From Dactylosporangium sp. AC04546 (GTDB taxonomy: Bacteria; Actinomycetota; Actinomycetes; Mycobacteriales; Micromonosporaceae), in contig NZ_JAHYSG010000022.1 of the NCBI RefSeq assembly GCF_022095675.1, positions 60,342 through 124,341 of the forward strand: DNA of 64,000 bases. Direction: 5' to 3'. Position 1 is the stretch's first letter; every line of letters begins with the position of its first letter. Below, one piece after another: positions 16,605 through 28,581 of this stretch. The notes under the pieces were generated by a model. It did no database searches. It worked only from the letters and a program-made list of their open reading frames with translations, and had not been told where the DNA came from. The position numbers were made by a program, and so were the translations under genes.

Positions 16605-16608
16605 AGGG

Positions 16609-18459
<1,851 letters not shown>

Positions 18460-18498
18460 ACCAACACCGTAGCCGCGCCTGTCTCGGGTTTGTGTGCG

Positions 18499-18966
18499 AT
18501 GCGACACGCGGGGAATCAGGTTGAGGTGTCCATCACCGAACGCATCGTCCGCGCGCCTGCCGACCGGGTCTTCGGCGTCCTGTCCGACGGCTGGACGTAC
18601 AGCGACTGGGTCGTCGGCACCGCGCACATCCGCGACGTCGACGAGGGCTGGCCGCGGGCCGGCACGCGGCTGCACCACAACGCGGGGCCGTGGCCGACGA
18701 CGGTCAAGGACCGCAGCGAGTCGCTGGAGTGCGAGCCGGGGCGCATGCTGCGGCTGAAGGTGCACCTGTGGCCGCTGGGAGCGGGCGAGGTGCGGTTCAC
18801 CCTCGACGAGCTCGACCCCGGCGCCACCCGGGTCACCATGCAGGAGCAGTTCACCGACGGGCCGATGGTCGGCGTGCGGAACAAGGTCGGTGACGTCTTC
18901 CTGCACTACCGCAACGCCGAGGTGCTGCGGCGGCTGGCCGACCTGGCGGAGCGCCGTCAGCGGTAG
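18499..18966 (+). CDS. SRPBCC-superfamily (polyketide cyclase-like) protein
   Basis: A protein of about 155 residues with a START/SRPBCC helix-grip fold. The start VEVSITERIVRAPADRVFGVL is typical of the superfamily; WPRAGTRLHHNAGPWP and the final helix HYRNAEVLRRLADLAE complete the fold. Such proteins bind hydrophobic ligands; no specific function can be given. Candidate starts are TTG 18490, ATG 18499 and GTG 18526; the GTG has an AGG five bases upstream, so the true start may be the shorter one. The 3' end overlaps the convergent oxidoreductase gene by ten bp. Close homologues often sit beside CrtI-like oxidoreductase genes in actinomycetes, so a joint role is possible but unproven. Confidence 0.8.
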   Translation: MRHAGNQVEVSITERIVRAPADRVFGVLSDGWTYSDWVVGTAHIRDVDEGWPRAGTRLHHNAGPWPTTVKDRSESLECEPGRMLRLKVHLWPLGAGEVRFTLDELDPGATRVTMQEQFTDGPMVGVRNKVGDVFLHYRNAEVLRRLADLAERRQR

Positions 18967-20525
18967 ATCGCCCGCAGGGTGGCGCTGATGCCGAGCCGGT
19001 ACGCATCGCCGAGCAGTGGGCGGTGGCGGGCCAGCGCCGCCCGGGCCGCGTTGGCGCCCGGCGCCCCGTGCACGCCGCCGCCCGGGTGCGCGCTGGAGCT
19101 CGCCAGGAACAGCCGGTCGATCGGCGTGTCGGCCCGGCCCAGCCCCGGCAGCGGGCGCCAGACCAGCTGCTGGAACGCGGCCGCGGTGCCACCGTTGATC
19201 GCCCCGTCGACGAGCGACGGGTTCTTCGCCTCCAGCTCGGCGGGGCCGGCCACGTGACGGCCGAGCACCAGGTCGTCGAAGCCCGGGGCATGCGCGCGCA
19301 TCGCCCGCTCAACCCTGGCCACCTGAGCGTCCACCTCGTCCGGCTTGATGCCGCGGGGGATGTGGGTGTACGCCCAGAGCGTCTCCGTCCCGGCCGGTGA
19401 ACGGGTCGGGTCCGTGGTCGTCATCTGCCCCACGAGCAGGAACGGGTCCTCGGGTGGGCGGCCCAGCGACAGGTCCGCGGCGTAGCGGTGCGGGTCGGCG
19501 CCGAGGTGGACCGTGCCGGCGCCGCTCACCTCGGGCGCGAGCCACGGCACCGGGCCGGACAGGGCCCAGTCGACCTTCAGCGTCGGGTTGTCCCAGCGGA
19601 ATCCGGCGAGATCCTCCAGCAGCCGCGGCGGCAGGTCGCCGGCGTCGACGAGGCTGCGGTACAGCATGGGCGCCGGAACGTCGGCCAGCACGGCCCGGCG
19701 GGCGCGGAACATGCGGCCGTCCGAGCAGCGGACACCCAGTGCGCGGCCGGCGCCGACGATCACCCGGTCGACGCGGGCCCGGCGGTGGATCACCCCGTCG
19801 AACCGGCGGACGAGCGCGTCGGTGAGCTCCTGCGCACCACCGACCGGGACCGGGAAGCCGTACTGCTGGCCCAGCATGGCGAGCAGCCAGCCGTAGGCGC
19901 CGCTGGCCGCGTCGTCGGGGGCCAGGTCGGTGTGCAGGGCAAGACCTTCGAGCAGCATCCGGGCGCCGTCGCCGCGGAACAGCTCCTCGCCGAGCACGCG
20001 GGCCGGGGCCAGGAACCGCCGGGCCATTCGCAATGCTCGGCCGAGGCCGGCCCGGGCCGCGAGGCGGGCACCGGAGCGGACCGGCGGGAACGGGGTGAGC
20101 AGGGCGGGGATGAGATCGTCGGCGAGGTCGCGCCATTCGTGGTACACCTGCCGGAACCGCTCGCCGTCGCCGGCCGCGAAGCCGTCCAGCGAGTCCGCCG
20201 TCAGGTCCAGCTCGCGGCTCAGGACCGCCGCGCGGCCGTCCGGGAAGAGGTGCGCGACGACCTCCGGGGCGTGGGTCCAGCGCAGCCCGTGCGACTCGAG
20301 ATCGAGGGCGGTGAACACCGGGGAGGCGGCACCCAGCGGGTAGAACGAGCTGCACACGTCGCTGCGGAAGCCCGGCCGCACGAGCTCGGCCGAGCGGACC
20401 GCCCCGCCGACGTGCTCGGTCGCCTCCAGCACGGCCACGTCCCAGCCGGCGTCGGCCAGCAGGTTGGCCGCGACGAGTCCGTTGTGCCCGGCCCCGACGA
20501 CGACCGCGTCCACCGTCTCCGTCAT
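18957..20525 (-). CDS. Phytoene-desaturase-like FAD/NAD(P)-binding oxidoreductase
   Basis: A 522-residue COG1233-type flavoprotein. The N-terminal dinucleotide-binding motif VDAVVVGAGHNGLVAANLLA (about 5-24) is followed by VLEATEHVGGAVRS. The C-terminal end has the FAD motif G-x-x-x-HPGGGVHGAPG (near 478-490), typical of carotene desaturase/isomerase (CrtI, pyridine nucleotide-disulphide oxidoreductase domain protein 2-like) enzymes. No carotenoid genes are nearby, so a carotenoid role should not be assumed. The ATG at 20525 is the best start; the frame in front of it is poor. A gap of 54 bp separates it from the divergent subtilase gene. Confidence 0.88.
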   Translation of the reverse strand: MTETVDAVVVGAGHNGLVAANLLADAGWDVAVLEATEHVGGAVRSAELVRPGFRSDVCSSFYPLGAASPVFTALDLESHGLRWTHAPEVVAHLFPDGRAAVLSRELDLTADSLDGFAAGDGERFRQVYHEWRDLADDLIPALLTPFPPVRSGARLAARAGLGRALRMARRFLAPARVLGEELFRGDGARMLLEGLALHTDLAPDDAASGAYGWLLAMLGQQYGFPVPVGGAQELTDALVRRFDGVIHRRARVDRVIVGAGRALGVRCSDGRMFRARRAVLADVPAPMLYRSLVDAGDLPPRLLEDLAGFRWDNPTLKVDWALSGPVPWLAPEVSGAGTVHLGADPHRYAADLSLGRPPEDPFLLVGQMTTTDPTRSPAGTETLWAYTHIPRGIKPDEVDAQVARVERAMRAHAPGFDDLVLGRHVAGPAELEAKNPSLVDGAINGGTAAAFQQLVWRPLPGLGRADTPIDRLFLASSSAHPGGGVHGAPGANAARAALARHRPLLGDAYRLGISATLRAIYR

Positions 20526-20579
20526 AACCCCCAGTCTGCTCCCCCGGATTCGTCATACGCACGCCGTAGAGTCCCGAGC

Positions 20580-22880
20580 ATGGTTCAGGTCTTCGAGCCT
20601 CGGCCGCCGAGTCGCGGGTGGGCGATCGCCCTCACCATTCTGGTGGGACTGTGGACGGTCGCGCTGGTCGTGGTGGTCAACGCGGTGCTGTGGCTGGTCG
20701 GCGACACGCTGACGATCAGCGGTCTCTCGATGTCTCGCGTGTTCTGGCTGCTCGGCGCCGTCGTGGTCACCCTGCTCTCAGGGGTGCCGGCGCTGCTGCT
20801 CGGGCTGCTGTCGCGGGTGCACTTCGCGCGCACGGCCGGCCGGCAGTGGGCGTTCGCCGCGCTGTTCGGCGGCGTGCTGAGCGCGGCCCGGCTGGTCCCG
20901 GAGACCTATCACGAGCTCTATCTGGCCGTCATCGCCGTCGCGGCGGCGATCGGCGCGGCCATCCACACCGGCGTCACCGGCCGCCGCGAGCGGGCGGACG
21001 GCTGGCTGTTCTGGCTCAGCCTCGCGGTCGGGCTGGTGCTGCTCGTCCCGTGGTTGTGGGTCGGTGCGCTCGGCGGTCTGCTCGAAACCATCCTCGCCGC
21101 GCTCGCCGCGCTCGCGGTGAGCTGGCTCGCCACGCGCCCGGTCACCGCGCTCGCCTCCGTCGGCATGGGCATCCGCAACAACTGGGGCGGCGCGGTCGTC
21201 GGCGGGCTGGTGATCGGGGTCGGGCTGGCCTCGATCGCGGGCGGAGTCGGCGAGCCGGCCGTGCAGCTGTTCGCGCTGCTCTGCGTGCCGCCGGCGGCGT
21301 TCGCGATCGCGGCGCTGCACCGCCGGGGCCGCCCGTCTGTGGTGGCCCTGCTGACGCCCTTGCTGTTCGGGCCGCTGGGGCTCGTCGACCCGGAGGAGAC
21401 GTCGCTCATCCTGGGCCTGCGGGACGGGCTGTTCTGGGGCGCGGTCGGCGCCGCGGCGTCGCTCGTCCTCGCCCTGCTCGTCGCCGCGCTCCTCCTGATC
21501 GTGTTCCGCCGCGCCGTCTGGCACGCCTGGCTCGCCGGTGTCGCGGCCGCCGTCGTCGCGCTCGGCGCCGCCGTGGTCTACACCGCGCTCGGGCAGCCCG
21601 GGTTCGCCGGCGAGCGGCTGTTCGTGGTCATGAAGGAGCAGGCCGACCTGAGCGGGCTGAGCGGCGTCACCAACCAGACGGCACGGGTCCGGCAGACGTA
21701 TGAGCGGCTGGTCGCCACCGCCGAGCGGTCCCAGGCCTCCCTGCGCAAGGCGCTGCGCGACAAGGGCGTCGGCTACACGCCGTTCTACCTGGTCAACGGC
21801 GTCGAGGTCGACGCCGGCCCGGTGGCCCGGCAGTGGCTGGAGAGCCGCTCCGACGTGGCCAAGGTGCTGCTCAACCCGCGGCTGCGGCCGCTGCCCGCCA
21901 CGGCCGCGCCGATGCACGGCACGGTCGACGCGCCCACCTCCCCGCAGTGGAACCTGACGCTCATCGGCGCCGACGCGGTCTGGCAGCGGTATGGCGACGG
22001 CAAGGGCATCGTCGTCGGCAGCTCCGACTCCGGCGTCGACGGCACCCATCCGGCGCTGCGCGGCAACTTCCGCGGCGGCGACGACTCGTGGCTCGACCCG
22101 TTCGGCGTCGACAAGTCCCCCACCGACAACAACGGCCACGGCACCCACACGCTGGCCACCGCCGTGGGCAAGGACGTCGGCGTGGCTCCCGGTGCGCAGT
22201 GGATCGCCTGCGAAAACCTGCCCCGCAACCTGGGCAGCATGGCCAACTACCTGAGCTGCCTGCAGTTCATGCTCGCGCCGTACCCGGCCGGGTCCGACCC
22301 GTGGCACGCCGGGCGCCCAGAGCGGGCGCCGCAGGTGCTGACCAACTCGTGGGGCTGCCCGGAGGTGGAGGGCTGCGACCTGACCTCGCTGCGCCCGGCG
22401 ATCGACGCGTTCGCCGCGGCCGGCATCTTCTTCGTGGCCGCGGCCGGCAACACAGGCCCCGACTGCGAGACCATCACCGACCCGCCGTCGAACTACGCCG
22501 CCACGTTCACGGTCGGCGCCGTCGACCACACCTCGGACGTGGCCGAGTTCTCCAGCCGCGGCCCGACCCCAGACGGCCTGACCAAGCCCAACGTGATGGC
22601 CCCGGGCGTCGACGTCCTGTCCGCGCTGCCCGGCGGCCGCTACGGCTACCTGAGCGGCACGTCGATGGCGACTCCGCACGTGGCGGGCGTGGTGGCCTTG
22701 ATGTGGTCGGCCAACCCGTCGCTGATCGGCAAGGTCGAGGAAACCCGCGCGATCCTGGAGCGCACCGCCCGCCACCTGACGCCCACCGGCACCGTCTGCG
22801 GCGACCCGGCGGACGTGGTGGGCTCGGGGTTGGTGGACGCCTTGGCCGCGGTCGCCGCCACCCCACGCCCACCCTCCTGA
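20580..22880 (+). CDS. Subtilase (S8) with N-terminal polytopic membrane domain
   Basis: A 766-residue protein. The first ~345 residues hold about ten hydrophobic segments (first at WAIALTILVGLWTVALVVVV, last at WLAGVAAAVVALGAAVVYTAL) with no signal peptidase site. Residues about 345-445 resemble a propeptide-like region, and the subtilisin domain spans about 455-760. The catalytic triad is complete: Asp in SSDSGVDGTHP (near 484), His in NGHGTHTLA (near 521) and Ser in SGTSMATPHVAG (near 694); the oxyanion Asn is in AAAGNTGPD. With an even number of spans the protease would face the cytoplasm and with an odd number the outside, so topology decides its role. The ATG at 20580 was chosen because membrane segment 1 begins right after it; the frame is open far upstream but antisense to the oxidoreductase gene. 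Confidence 0.9.
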   Translation: MVQVFEPRPPSRGWAIALTILVGLWTVALVVVVNAVLWLVGDTLTISGLSMSRVFWLLGAVVVTLLSGVPALLLGLLSRVHFARTAGRQWAFAALFGGVLSAARLVPETYHELYLAVIAVAAAIGAAIHTGVTGRRERADGWLFWLSLAVGLVLLVPWLWVGALGGLLETILAALAALAVSWLATRPVTALASVGMGIRNNWGGAVVGGLVIGVGLASIAGGVGEPAVQLFALLCVPPAAFAIAALHRRGRPSVVALLTPLLFGPLGLVDPEETSLILGLRDGLFWGAVGAAASLVLALLVAALLLIVFRRAVWHAWLAGVAAAVVALGAAVVYTALGQPGFAGERLFVVMKEQADLSGLSGVTNQTARVRQTYERLVATAERSQASLRKALRDKGVGYTPFYLVNGVEVDAGPVARQWLESRSDVAKVLLNPRLRPLPATAAPMHGTVDAPTSPQWNLTLIGADAVWQRYGDGKGIVVGSSDSGVDGTHPALRGNFRGGDDSWLDPFGVDKSPTDNNGHGTHTLATAVGKDVGVAPGAQWIACENLPRNLGSMANYLSCLQFMLAPYPAGSDPWHAGRPERAPQVLTNSWGCPEVEGCDLTSLRPAIDAFAAAGIFFVAAAGNTGPDCETITDPPSNYAATFTVGAVDHTSDVAEFSSRGPTPDGLTKPNVMAPGVDVLSALPGGRYGYLSGTSMATPHVAGVVALMWSANPSLIGKVEETRAILERTARHLTPTGTVCGDPADVVGSGLVDALAAVAATPRPPS

Positions 22881-23289
22881 CCCGACCCCCGTCCGCGTAG
22901 CCGCGGCCAGCAGGCCTTGAGGCTCGCCTCACCGCGCCTCACCACTGGTCAACGGCGTTGATCGATCTACCCTCTCTCTCGGCGAGATCATCTTGGGGGT
23001 GGATCGAGCCGCCGTACGTGGCGCTGAGTCCGTGCCTTGACTCGGGGCTTTCGCCCCGTCACCCGCCAGACCCGAGCAGCACGCCCGACGCGACGTGGGG
23101 TTGACGGGGTGACTGCGTGGACACGGCCTTCTCCGCACATCGCTGCGCCCACCCACTGCGACCCCTCGGCATGGCGCTGCCTCGCCACAGCACCGCGCCG
23201 TCCCCATCCAATCCAACCGGCGCTGCCGTCCGCGGCCGACCCACCGCCGCGCGTCACCCCTCAGCCGCACCGCGCCCCACAGCCGGCCT

Positions 23290-23357
23290 CGACCGCAACC
23301 ACGTCCCGACCGCAACCACGTCCCGACCGCAACCACGTCCCGACCGCAACCACGTCC
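23290..23357 (+). repeat. 17-bp tandem repeat, four perfect copies
   Basis: Unit CGACCGCAACCACGTCC repeated head to tail at 23290, 23307, 23324 and 23341, all four copies identical. It lies in non-coding DNA. There is no spacer between copies, so it is not a CRISPR. Identical copies suggest recent slippage expansion. Confidence 0.9.
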
Positions 23358-23504
23358 CGCCCCAGCAACCCACCACCGTGCCCCGATCCGCGATCCGCGC
23401 GCCCGACAAATCCGAAATATCCGTCGTGACGCCTGCCACCCGGAGCAGGAGTGGCCGACGCCCGGGCCGCAACCCCTCCGCCCTCGCGGCTCCCGCCGGC
23501 CCGT

Positions 23505-23562
23505 CCATGATCGAGGGAAAGTTCTGGTCGCTATGACAGCCAGATGTTTCCCTTGATCATGG
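23505..23562. repeat. Intergenic palindrome (CATGATC-type)
   Basis: Left arm CCATGATCGAGGGAAA (23505-23520) and right arm TTTCCCTTGATCATGG (23547-23562) pair over 16 bases with one mismatch. The 26-bp interior contains a further short stem (TCTGG/CCAGA). A relative with a perfect 15-bp stem and the same CCATGATCNAGGG core lies at 53715-53754, so this is a dispersed element. It could also end transcription of the subtilase gene. Confidence 0.8.
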
Positions 23563-23592
23563 GGAGGCCGGCGCCCCCGTCGCCGGAGGCGC

Positions 23593-23611
23593 TGTAACAG
23601 GGTTTGTTACA
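23593..23611. promoter_or_regulatory. Inverted repeat TGTAAC-N7-GTTACA upstream of the GNAT gene
   Basis: Perfect 6-bp arms at 23593-23598 and 23606-23611. A second GTAACAG stretch follows at 23659-23665, closer to the gene. The placement suits an operator for a dimeric regulator. No regulator gene is adjacent, so the binding protein is unknown. Confidence 0.4.
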
Positions 23612-23682
23612 TCGTGGTGACGACCTTGGCGGGCAGGCCGGTTTGCGGGGCCTGCGCGGTAACAGTTAGGTATGTTTACCAA

Positions 23683-24552
23683 ATGATCGTGGACCTTGCG
23701 GAGCTGGACACCGCTGCGCGGATCGCGGCCGAGGCGCTTGAGCTTGACGGCGACTCGGGTGAGGCTCGGCTGCTTGTGCGGCGGCTGGCCGACGGGCCCG
23801 ACGGGCGGGTCGGGTTCCGGCTCGTGGACGAGCGTGGGGACGGCGTCGTCTTTGGGTCCGTCAGCGATCGGGATCCGCGGCTCGGGTACGTCGAGCTGCT
23901 CGCCGTGCGAGCGAGTGCGCGGCGGCGTGGCCTCGGGAGTCAGCTGCTGGCCGCGGCCGAGGACCGGTTGCGGGCGCTCGGGTGTGAGCGGGTTCGGCTC
24001 GGGGGGAACCCGCCCTGTTACGCCTGGCCGGGGGTTGACGTGCGGTACACCGCGGCGGTCTGTCTTGCCCAGAAGCGTGGGTACGGACTCGAGGACACGG
24101 CCTGGAACATGACCGCCGACCTGCGCCGTGAGAGCGACGACGCCGAGCGGGACGAGAAGCGGCTCGCCGGGGTCGGAGTGAAGGTCATGGAGGCGCCGCC
24201 GGAGACCAGCGAGTGGGTGCGCTCCATCTGGGGCGACGGGTGGGCCTGGGAGGTCGGGCAGTCGATCGGGCGGGACGGCGCCGGGTGCTACGTGGCCGTG
24301 CGGGACGGGGAGATCCTCGGCTTCGCGGCGTACGGCGCGAACCGGCCCAGCTGGTTCGGTCCGATGGGCACGGCGCCGGCCGCCGAGGGGCTCGGGGTCG
24401 GGCGGGTGCTGCTGCGGCGCTGCCTCGCCGACCAGCGCGCGAACCGGCACGACACCGCGCAGATTGGCTGGGCCGGGCCGATCGCGTTCTACTCCAAGGC
24501 CGTCGGCGCGCGCATCGAGCGCATCTTCTGGATCTACGGCAAGGCGCTGTAG
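23683..24552 (+). CDS. Double-domain GNAT-family N-acetyltransferase
   Basis: A 289-residue protein with two GCN5-related acetyltransferase domains. Domain 1 (about 1-145) has the acetyl-CoA loop VRASARRRGLGSQLLAAAEDR (Q/R-x-x-G-x-G/A type, near 74-94). Domain 2 (about 165-289) has GLGVGRVLLRRCLADQ. The arrangement recalls mycothiol synthase, but the sequence is not close enough to call it that; the acceptor is unknown. The ATG at 23683 has no Shine-Dalgarno and lies six bases after a TATGTT -10-like box, so the mRNA may be leaderless. An upstream in-frame GTG at 23614 would add a weak 23-residue extension and was not chosen. Confidence 0.83.
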   Translation: MIVDLAELDTAARIAAEALELDGDSGEARLLVRRLADGPDGRVGFRLVDERGDGVVFGSVSDRDPRLGYVELLAVRASARRRGLGSQLLAAAEDRLRALGCERVRLGGNPPCYAWPGVDVRYTAAVCLAQKRGYGLEDTAWNMTADLRRESDDAERDEKRLAGVGVKVMEAPPETSEWVRSIWGDGWAWEVGQSIGRDGAGCYVAVRDGEILGFAAYGANRPSWFGPMGTAPAAEGLGVGRVLLRRCLADQRANRHDTAQIGWAGPIAFYSKAVGARIERIFWIYGKAL

Positions 24553-24791
24553 CAGCATGCGGGGCGGGCCGATGGGTTCGCCAGCCGGTCCCGCCCCGCA
24601 CACCTGTCGCCGGTACCCGTGATCCCCCGTCATGCCACGAGGCGCCGACGTCTCCCGTTCACCTACCGATCGGGCTGATTGCCGTGTTCGCCGCCGTGCC
24701 GCCGGCCGCCTTCACCATATGAAGACACTTCGTACCACCGCGGCAAAACGCGCATATCGCACCAGGGGACGCGACGCCCTAAGGTCGAGCA

Positions 24792-25877
24792 ATGAGCGCT
24801 GCCGTACCGGTCATCGACGGACACAACGACCTTCCCTGGCGCCTGCGCGTGCGCGACCCGCACGAGCGGCTCGACATCGGGACCGACCTGAGCGCGCACA
24901 AGCTTCACACCGACCTGCCGCGGCTGCGCAAGGGCGGGGTGGGGGCGCAGTTCTGGTCCGTGTACGTGCCGGTCGACCGGCCGGAGGCGACCGCCGCAGT
25001 ACAGGTGCTGGAGCAGGTCGACCTCGTCCAGCGGCTGGCCGAGCGGCACGCTCGGGACCTTGCGATCGCGACCACTGCCGATGACGTCGAGCGGATCGCG
25101 GCGTCCGGGCGGGTGGCGTCCCTGCTCGGCGCCGAGGGTGGTCACTGTCTGGACAATTCCCTGGGTGTACTGCGGGCGCTGCACCGCCTCGGCGTGCGGT
25201 ACCTGACGCTGACCCACTCACGGAACACCGCATGGGCGGACAGCGCGACCGACGAGCCCGGCGTCGGCGGGTTGTCGCCGTTCGGGCACGAGGTGGTCCG
25301 CGAGATGAACCGGCTCGGCATGCTCGTCGACCTGTCGCACGTGGCCCCGAGCACCATGCACGCCGCCCTCGACACCACGAGCGCGCCGGCGTTCTTCTCG
25401 CACTCCTCCGCCAGGGCCCTGTGCGACCACCCGCGCAACGTCCCCGACGACGTCCTGGTCCGGGTGCGCGACACGGGCGGCGTGGTGATGGTGACGTTCG
25501 TGCCGTTCTTCCTGAACGAGGCGTGCCGGCAGTGGGGCGACGAGCTGTACCGCGTCGAGGACGCCATCACCGCCGCGTGGGACACCACGGAATTCGAGCG
25601 GGAACGGAGCACCTGGATCGCGGCCAACCCGTGCCCCCCGTCCAGCGTCAAGGAGGTCGCCGACCACGTCGAGCACGTCCGCGAGGTGGCGGGAGTCGGC
25701 GCGGTCGGCCTGGGCGGGGACTTCGACGGTACCGAGGTGCTGCCCGACGGCCTGCACGACGTGAGCGCGTATCCGGCCCTGTTCGAGGAGCTGCGCTCGC
25801 GCGGGTGGTCGGAGCGGGACCTGCGCGCGCTCGGCTGGGACAACACCCTGCGAGTGCTGCGAGAGACCTGCGGCTAG
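24792..25877 (+). CDS. Membrane dipeptidase (M19), canonical form
   Basis: A 361-residue zinc dipeptidase with all M19 landmarks: DGHNDLPW (H-x-D, near 9-16), Glu in [10 protein letters not shown] (near 115), His in [11 protein letters not shown], His in [11 protein letters not shown], and [10 protein letters not shown] near the C-terminus. It hydrolyses dipeptides, including L-D dipeptides, with a binuclear zinc site (family knowledge). It is clearly distinct from the divergent M19 protein at 13151-14359. No signal peptide is visible. It starts with ATG 13 bases after a TAAGGT -10-like box and stands alone between the GNAT gene and groEL. The last codons are repeated imperfectly beyond the stop (25863-25952). 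Confidence 0.95.
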   Translation: MSAAVPVIDGHNDLPWRLRVRDPHERLDIGTDLSAHKLHTDLPRLRKGGVGAQFWSVYVPVDRPEATAAVQVLEQVDLVQRLAERHARDLAIATTADDVERIAASGRVASLLGAEGGHCLDNSLGVLRALHRLGVRYLTLTHSRNTAWADSATDEPGVGGLSPFGHEVVREMNRLGMLVDLSHVAPSTMHAALDTTSAPAFFSHSSARALCDHPRNVPDDVLVRVRDTGGVVMVTFVPFFLNEACRQWGDELYRVEDAITAAWDTTEFERERSTWIAANPCPPSSVKEVADHVEHVREVAGVGAVGLGGDFDGTEVLPDGLHDVSAYPALFEELRSRGWSERDLRALGWDNTLRVLRETCG

Positions 25878-25952
25878 CGAAAAAGGGAGACCTGCGGCTA
25901 GCGAAAGGGAGGCCCGCGGCCGGGCGAAAGGGAAACCTGCGGCTGGAGCAAA
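25863..25952 (+). repeat. Imperfect 22-24 bp tandem repeat running over the dipeptidase stop codon
   Basis: Four units resembling GAGACCTGCGGCTAGCGAAA follow each other. Unit 1 contains the last codons and stop of the dipeptidase gene; unit 2 is nearly identical; units 3 and 4 have diverged (GGCCCGCGGCCGGGCGAAA and AAACCTGCGGCTGGAGCAAA). The repeat appears to have grown out of the gene's 3' end. It leads into the terminator at 25958. Confidence 0.75.
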
Positions 25953-25957
25953 AGAAG

Positions 25958-25987
25958 CGGGCCGGGCACCTCGCGGTGCCCGGCCCG
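25958..25987. terminator. Bidirectional terminator between dipeptidase and groEL
   Basis: Perfect 13-bp stem (CGGGCCGGGCACC paired with GGTGCCCGGCCCG) with a TCGC loop, in the gap between the convergent dipeptidase and groEL genes. It is very stable and well placed to stop transcription from both sides. Confidence 0.85.
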
Positions 25988-26004
25988 TTCAAGAAGTCAC
26001 GGAC

Positions 26005-27830
<1,826 letters not shown>

Positions 27831-27837
27831 CACCTGT

Positions 27838-27864
27838 TTAGCACTCTGCCCGGGCGAGTGCAAG
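27838..27864. promoter_or_regulatory. CIRCE operator 2 (HrcA box) overlapping the probable groEL promoter
   Basis: TTAGCACTC (27838-27846) and GAGTGCAAG (27856-27864) with a 9-bp spacer; the left arm is a perfect consensus arm. It is seven bp from operator 1. On the minus strand a TTGCAC / CTAAAC pair spaced by 16 bases overlaps this box and is a plausible -35/-10 promoter, so HrcA binding would block it. Confidence 0.88.
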
Positions 27865-28047
27865 CAAAGCCCGGGTGACGCCAGAGGTGGACGGCCACGC
27901 AGCGCAACGACGGGTCGATCACGGAGCGCAACCGTCACAGGGGCCCCACAGGGACCCCTGGAGCGCCGACAGGTCCGAAGAAGTGACCAAGGCGTTAATT
28001 CGGGCGAATGGCTCCGGTTACCGCGAATCGCCCCCAGAAAAGGCGCA
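27865..28047. other. Non-coding gap between groEL control region and cspA terminator
   Basis: The wider stretch 27628-28105 has no gene. It consists of the ~180-base groEL leader, two CIRCE boxes, this gap and the cspA terminator. The gap contains a weak hairpin (CAGGGG/CCCCTG near 27938-27960). I see no ORF of merit. Confidence 0.6.
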
Positions 28048-28080
28048 GGGCACCGATCCTCATCGATGAGGACGGTGCCC
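28048..28080. terminator. Terminator downstream of cspA
   Basis: GGGCACCG-A-TCCTCAT pairs with ATGAGGA-CGGTGCCC around a CG loop, giving a 15-bp stem with one bulged A. It lies 26 bp past the stop of the leftward cspA gene. Confidence 0.8.
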
Positions 28081-28105
28081 CGGCGGGGTGTTTGCGGACG
28101 TTTCG

Positions 28106-28309
28106 TCAGGCGAGGAGCCGGACCCCCTCGGCCTGAGGGCCCTTCTGGCCCTGCGCGATCTCGAACTCGACGCGCTGTCCGTCTTCCAGCGACTTGTAGC
28201 CGTCCATCTGGATCGCGGAGAAGTGGACGAACACGTCCTGTCCCCCGTCGACCGCGATGAAGCCGTAGCCCTTCTCGCTGTTGAACCACTTGACGGTGCC
28301 CTGTGCCAC
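28106..28309 (-). CDS. cspA: Cold-shock protein (CspA family)
   Basis: A 67-residue single OB-fold protein of exact family length. Both RNA-binding motifs are visible: RNP1 in [11 protein letters not shown] (K-G-Y/F-G-F-I, about 13-20) and RNP2 in DVFVHFSAI (about 25-33), after the usual start [14 protein letters not shown]. It binds single-stranded RNA and DNA and acts as an RNA chaperone. A GGAAGTGCACC segment precedes the ATG. Some 200 bp of non-coding DNA upstream probably form a long structured leader, as in other csp genes. Confidence 0.97.
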   Translation of the reverse strand: MAQGTVKWFNSEKGYGFIAVDGGQDVFVHFSAIQMDGYKSLEDGQRVEFEIAQGQKGPQAEGVRLLA

Positions 28310-28505
28310 GGTGCACTTCCTCTACTTCGGTCCTTCTGCGTCACTCGGCTGGCTGTGGGGACCAACCGGAGGATCTTCGACCCAGGACGCCGGGTCCGGG
28401 GGTGGCACCGGCGAAGGAACGACGACCGAAACGCACGGTACACGAGTTAAGGCAGCCCTCGACAGGCCCAAATCGGACAGCAAGGTCACGAATCAAGCAG
28501 GTGGA
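28310..28505. promoter_or_regulatory. cspA upstream/leader region
   Basis: There is no gene in this stretch. It must carry the cspA promoter, read leftward. Its length suits a long 5' untranslated leader, common for cold-shock genes, but I cannot assign a -10/-35 with confidence. Confidence 0.4.
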
Positions 28506-28539
28506 AAAGGTCGCCGAGCATGCCTTCTCGGCGACCTTT
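28506..28539. terminator. Terminator downstream of paaN
   Basis: AAAGGTCGCCGAG (28506-28518) pairs perfectly with CTCGGCGACCTTT (28527-28539); the loop has eight bases. T residues follow the stem on either strand, so it resembles a classical bidirectional rho-independent terminator. It serves the leftward paaN gene that ends at 28582. Confidence 0.85.
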
Positions 28540-28581
28540 CTTTGCAGAGTCAAGCATCGCCCGGCGACAACGTGTTGGTGA

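Larger units (their letters stand above)
22881..23682. other. 802-bp intergenic region with repeats and no convincing gene
   Basis: ORFs on both strands here are C- or R-rich, lack family resemblance and have no ribosome sites, so none is called. The stretch holds a small hairpin (CGGGGC-TTTC-GCCCCG, 23043-23058), a 17-bp tandem repeat (23290-23357), a large dispersed-type palindrome (23505-23562) and an inverted repeat (23593-23611) upstream of the acetyltransferase gene. Base composition from 23100 to 23400 is unusually C-rich on the plus strand. Confidence 0.7.

Noticed and set aside
18957..20525. Carotenoid biosynthesis (crtI) assignment
   Set aside because: The CrtI-like fold is shared by many FAD oxidoreductases, and no crtB, crtE or lycopene cyclase gene lies in the window.
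23290..23357. Four 17-bp repeats considered as a CRISPR
   Set aside because: Copies are directly adjacent with no spacers, and no cas gene is present.
22929..23536. Several ORFs of 60-140 codons on both strands in the gap after the subtilase gene
   Set aside because: No family resemblance, no ribosome sites, and the composition follows the C-rich repeats; treated as non-coding.
23683..24552. Mycothiol synthase (mshD) assignment for the double GNAT protein
   Set aside because: Same two-domain layout, but the characteristic MshD sequence blocks are not recognisable.
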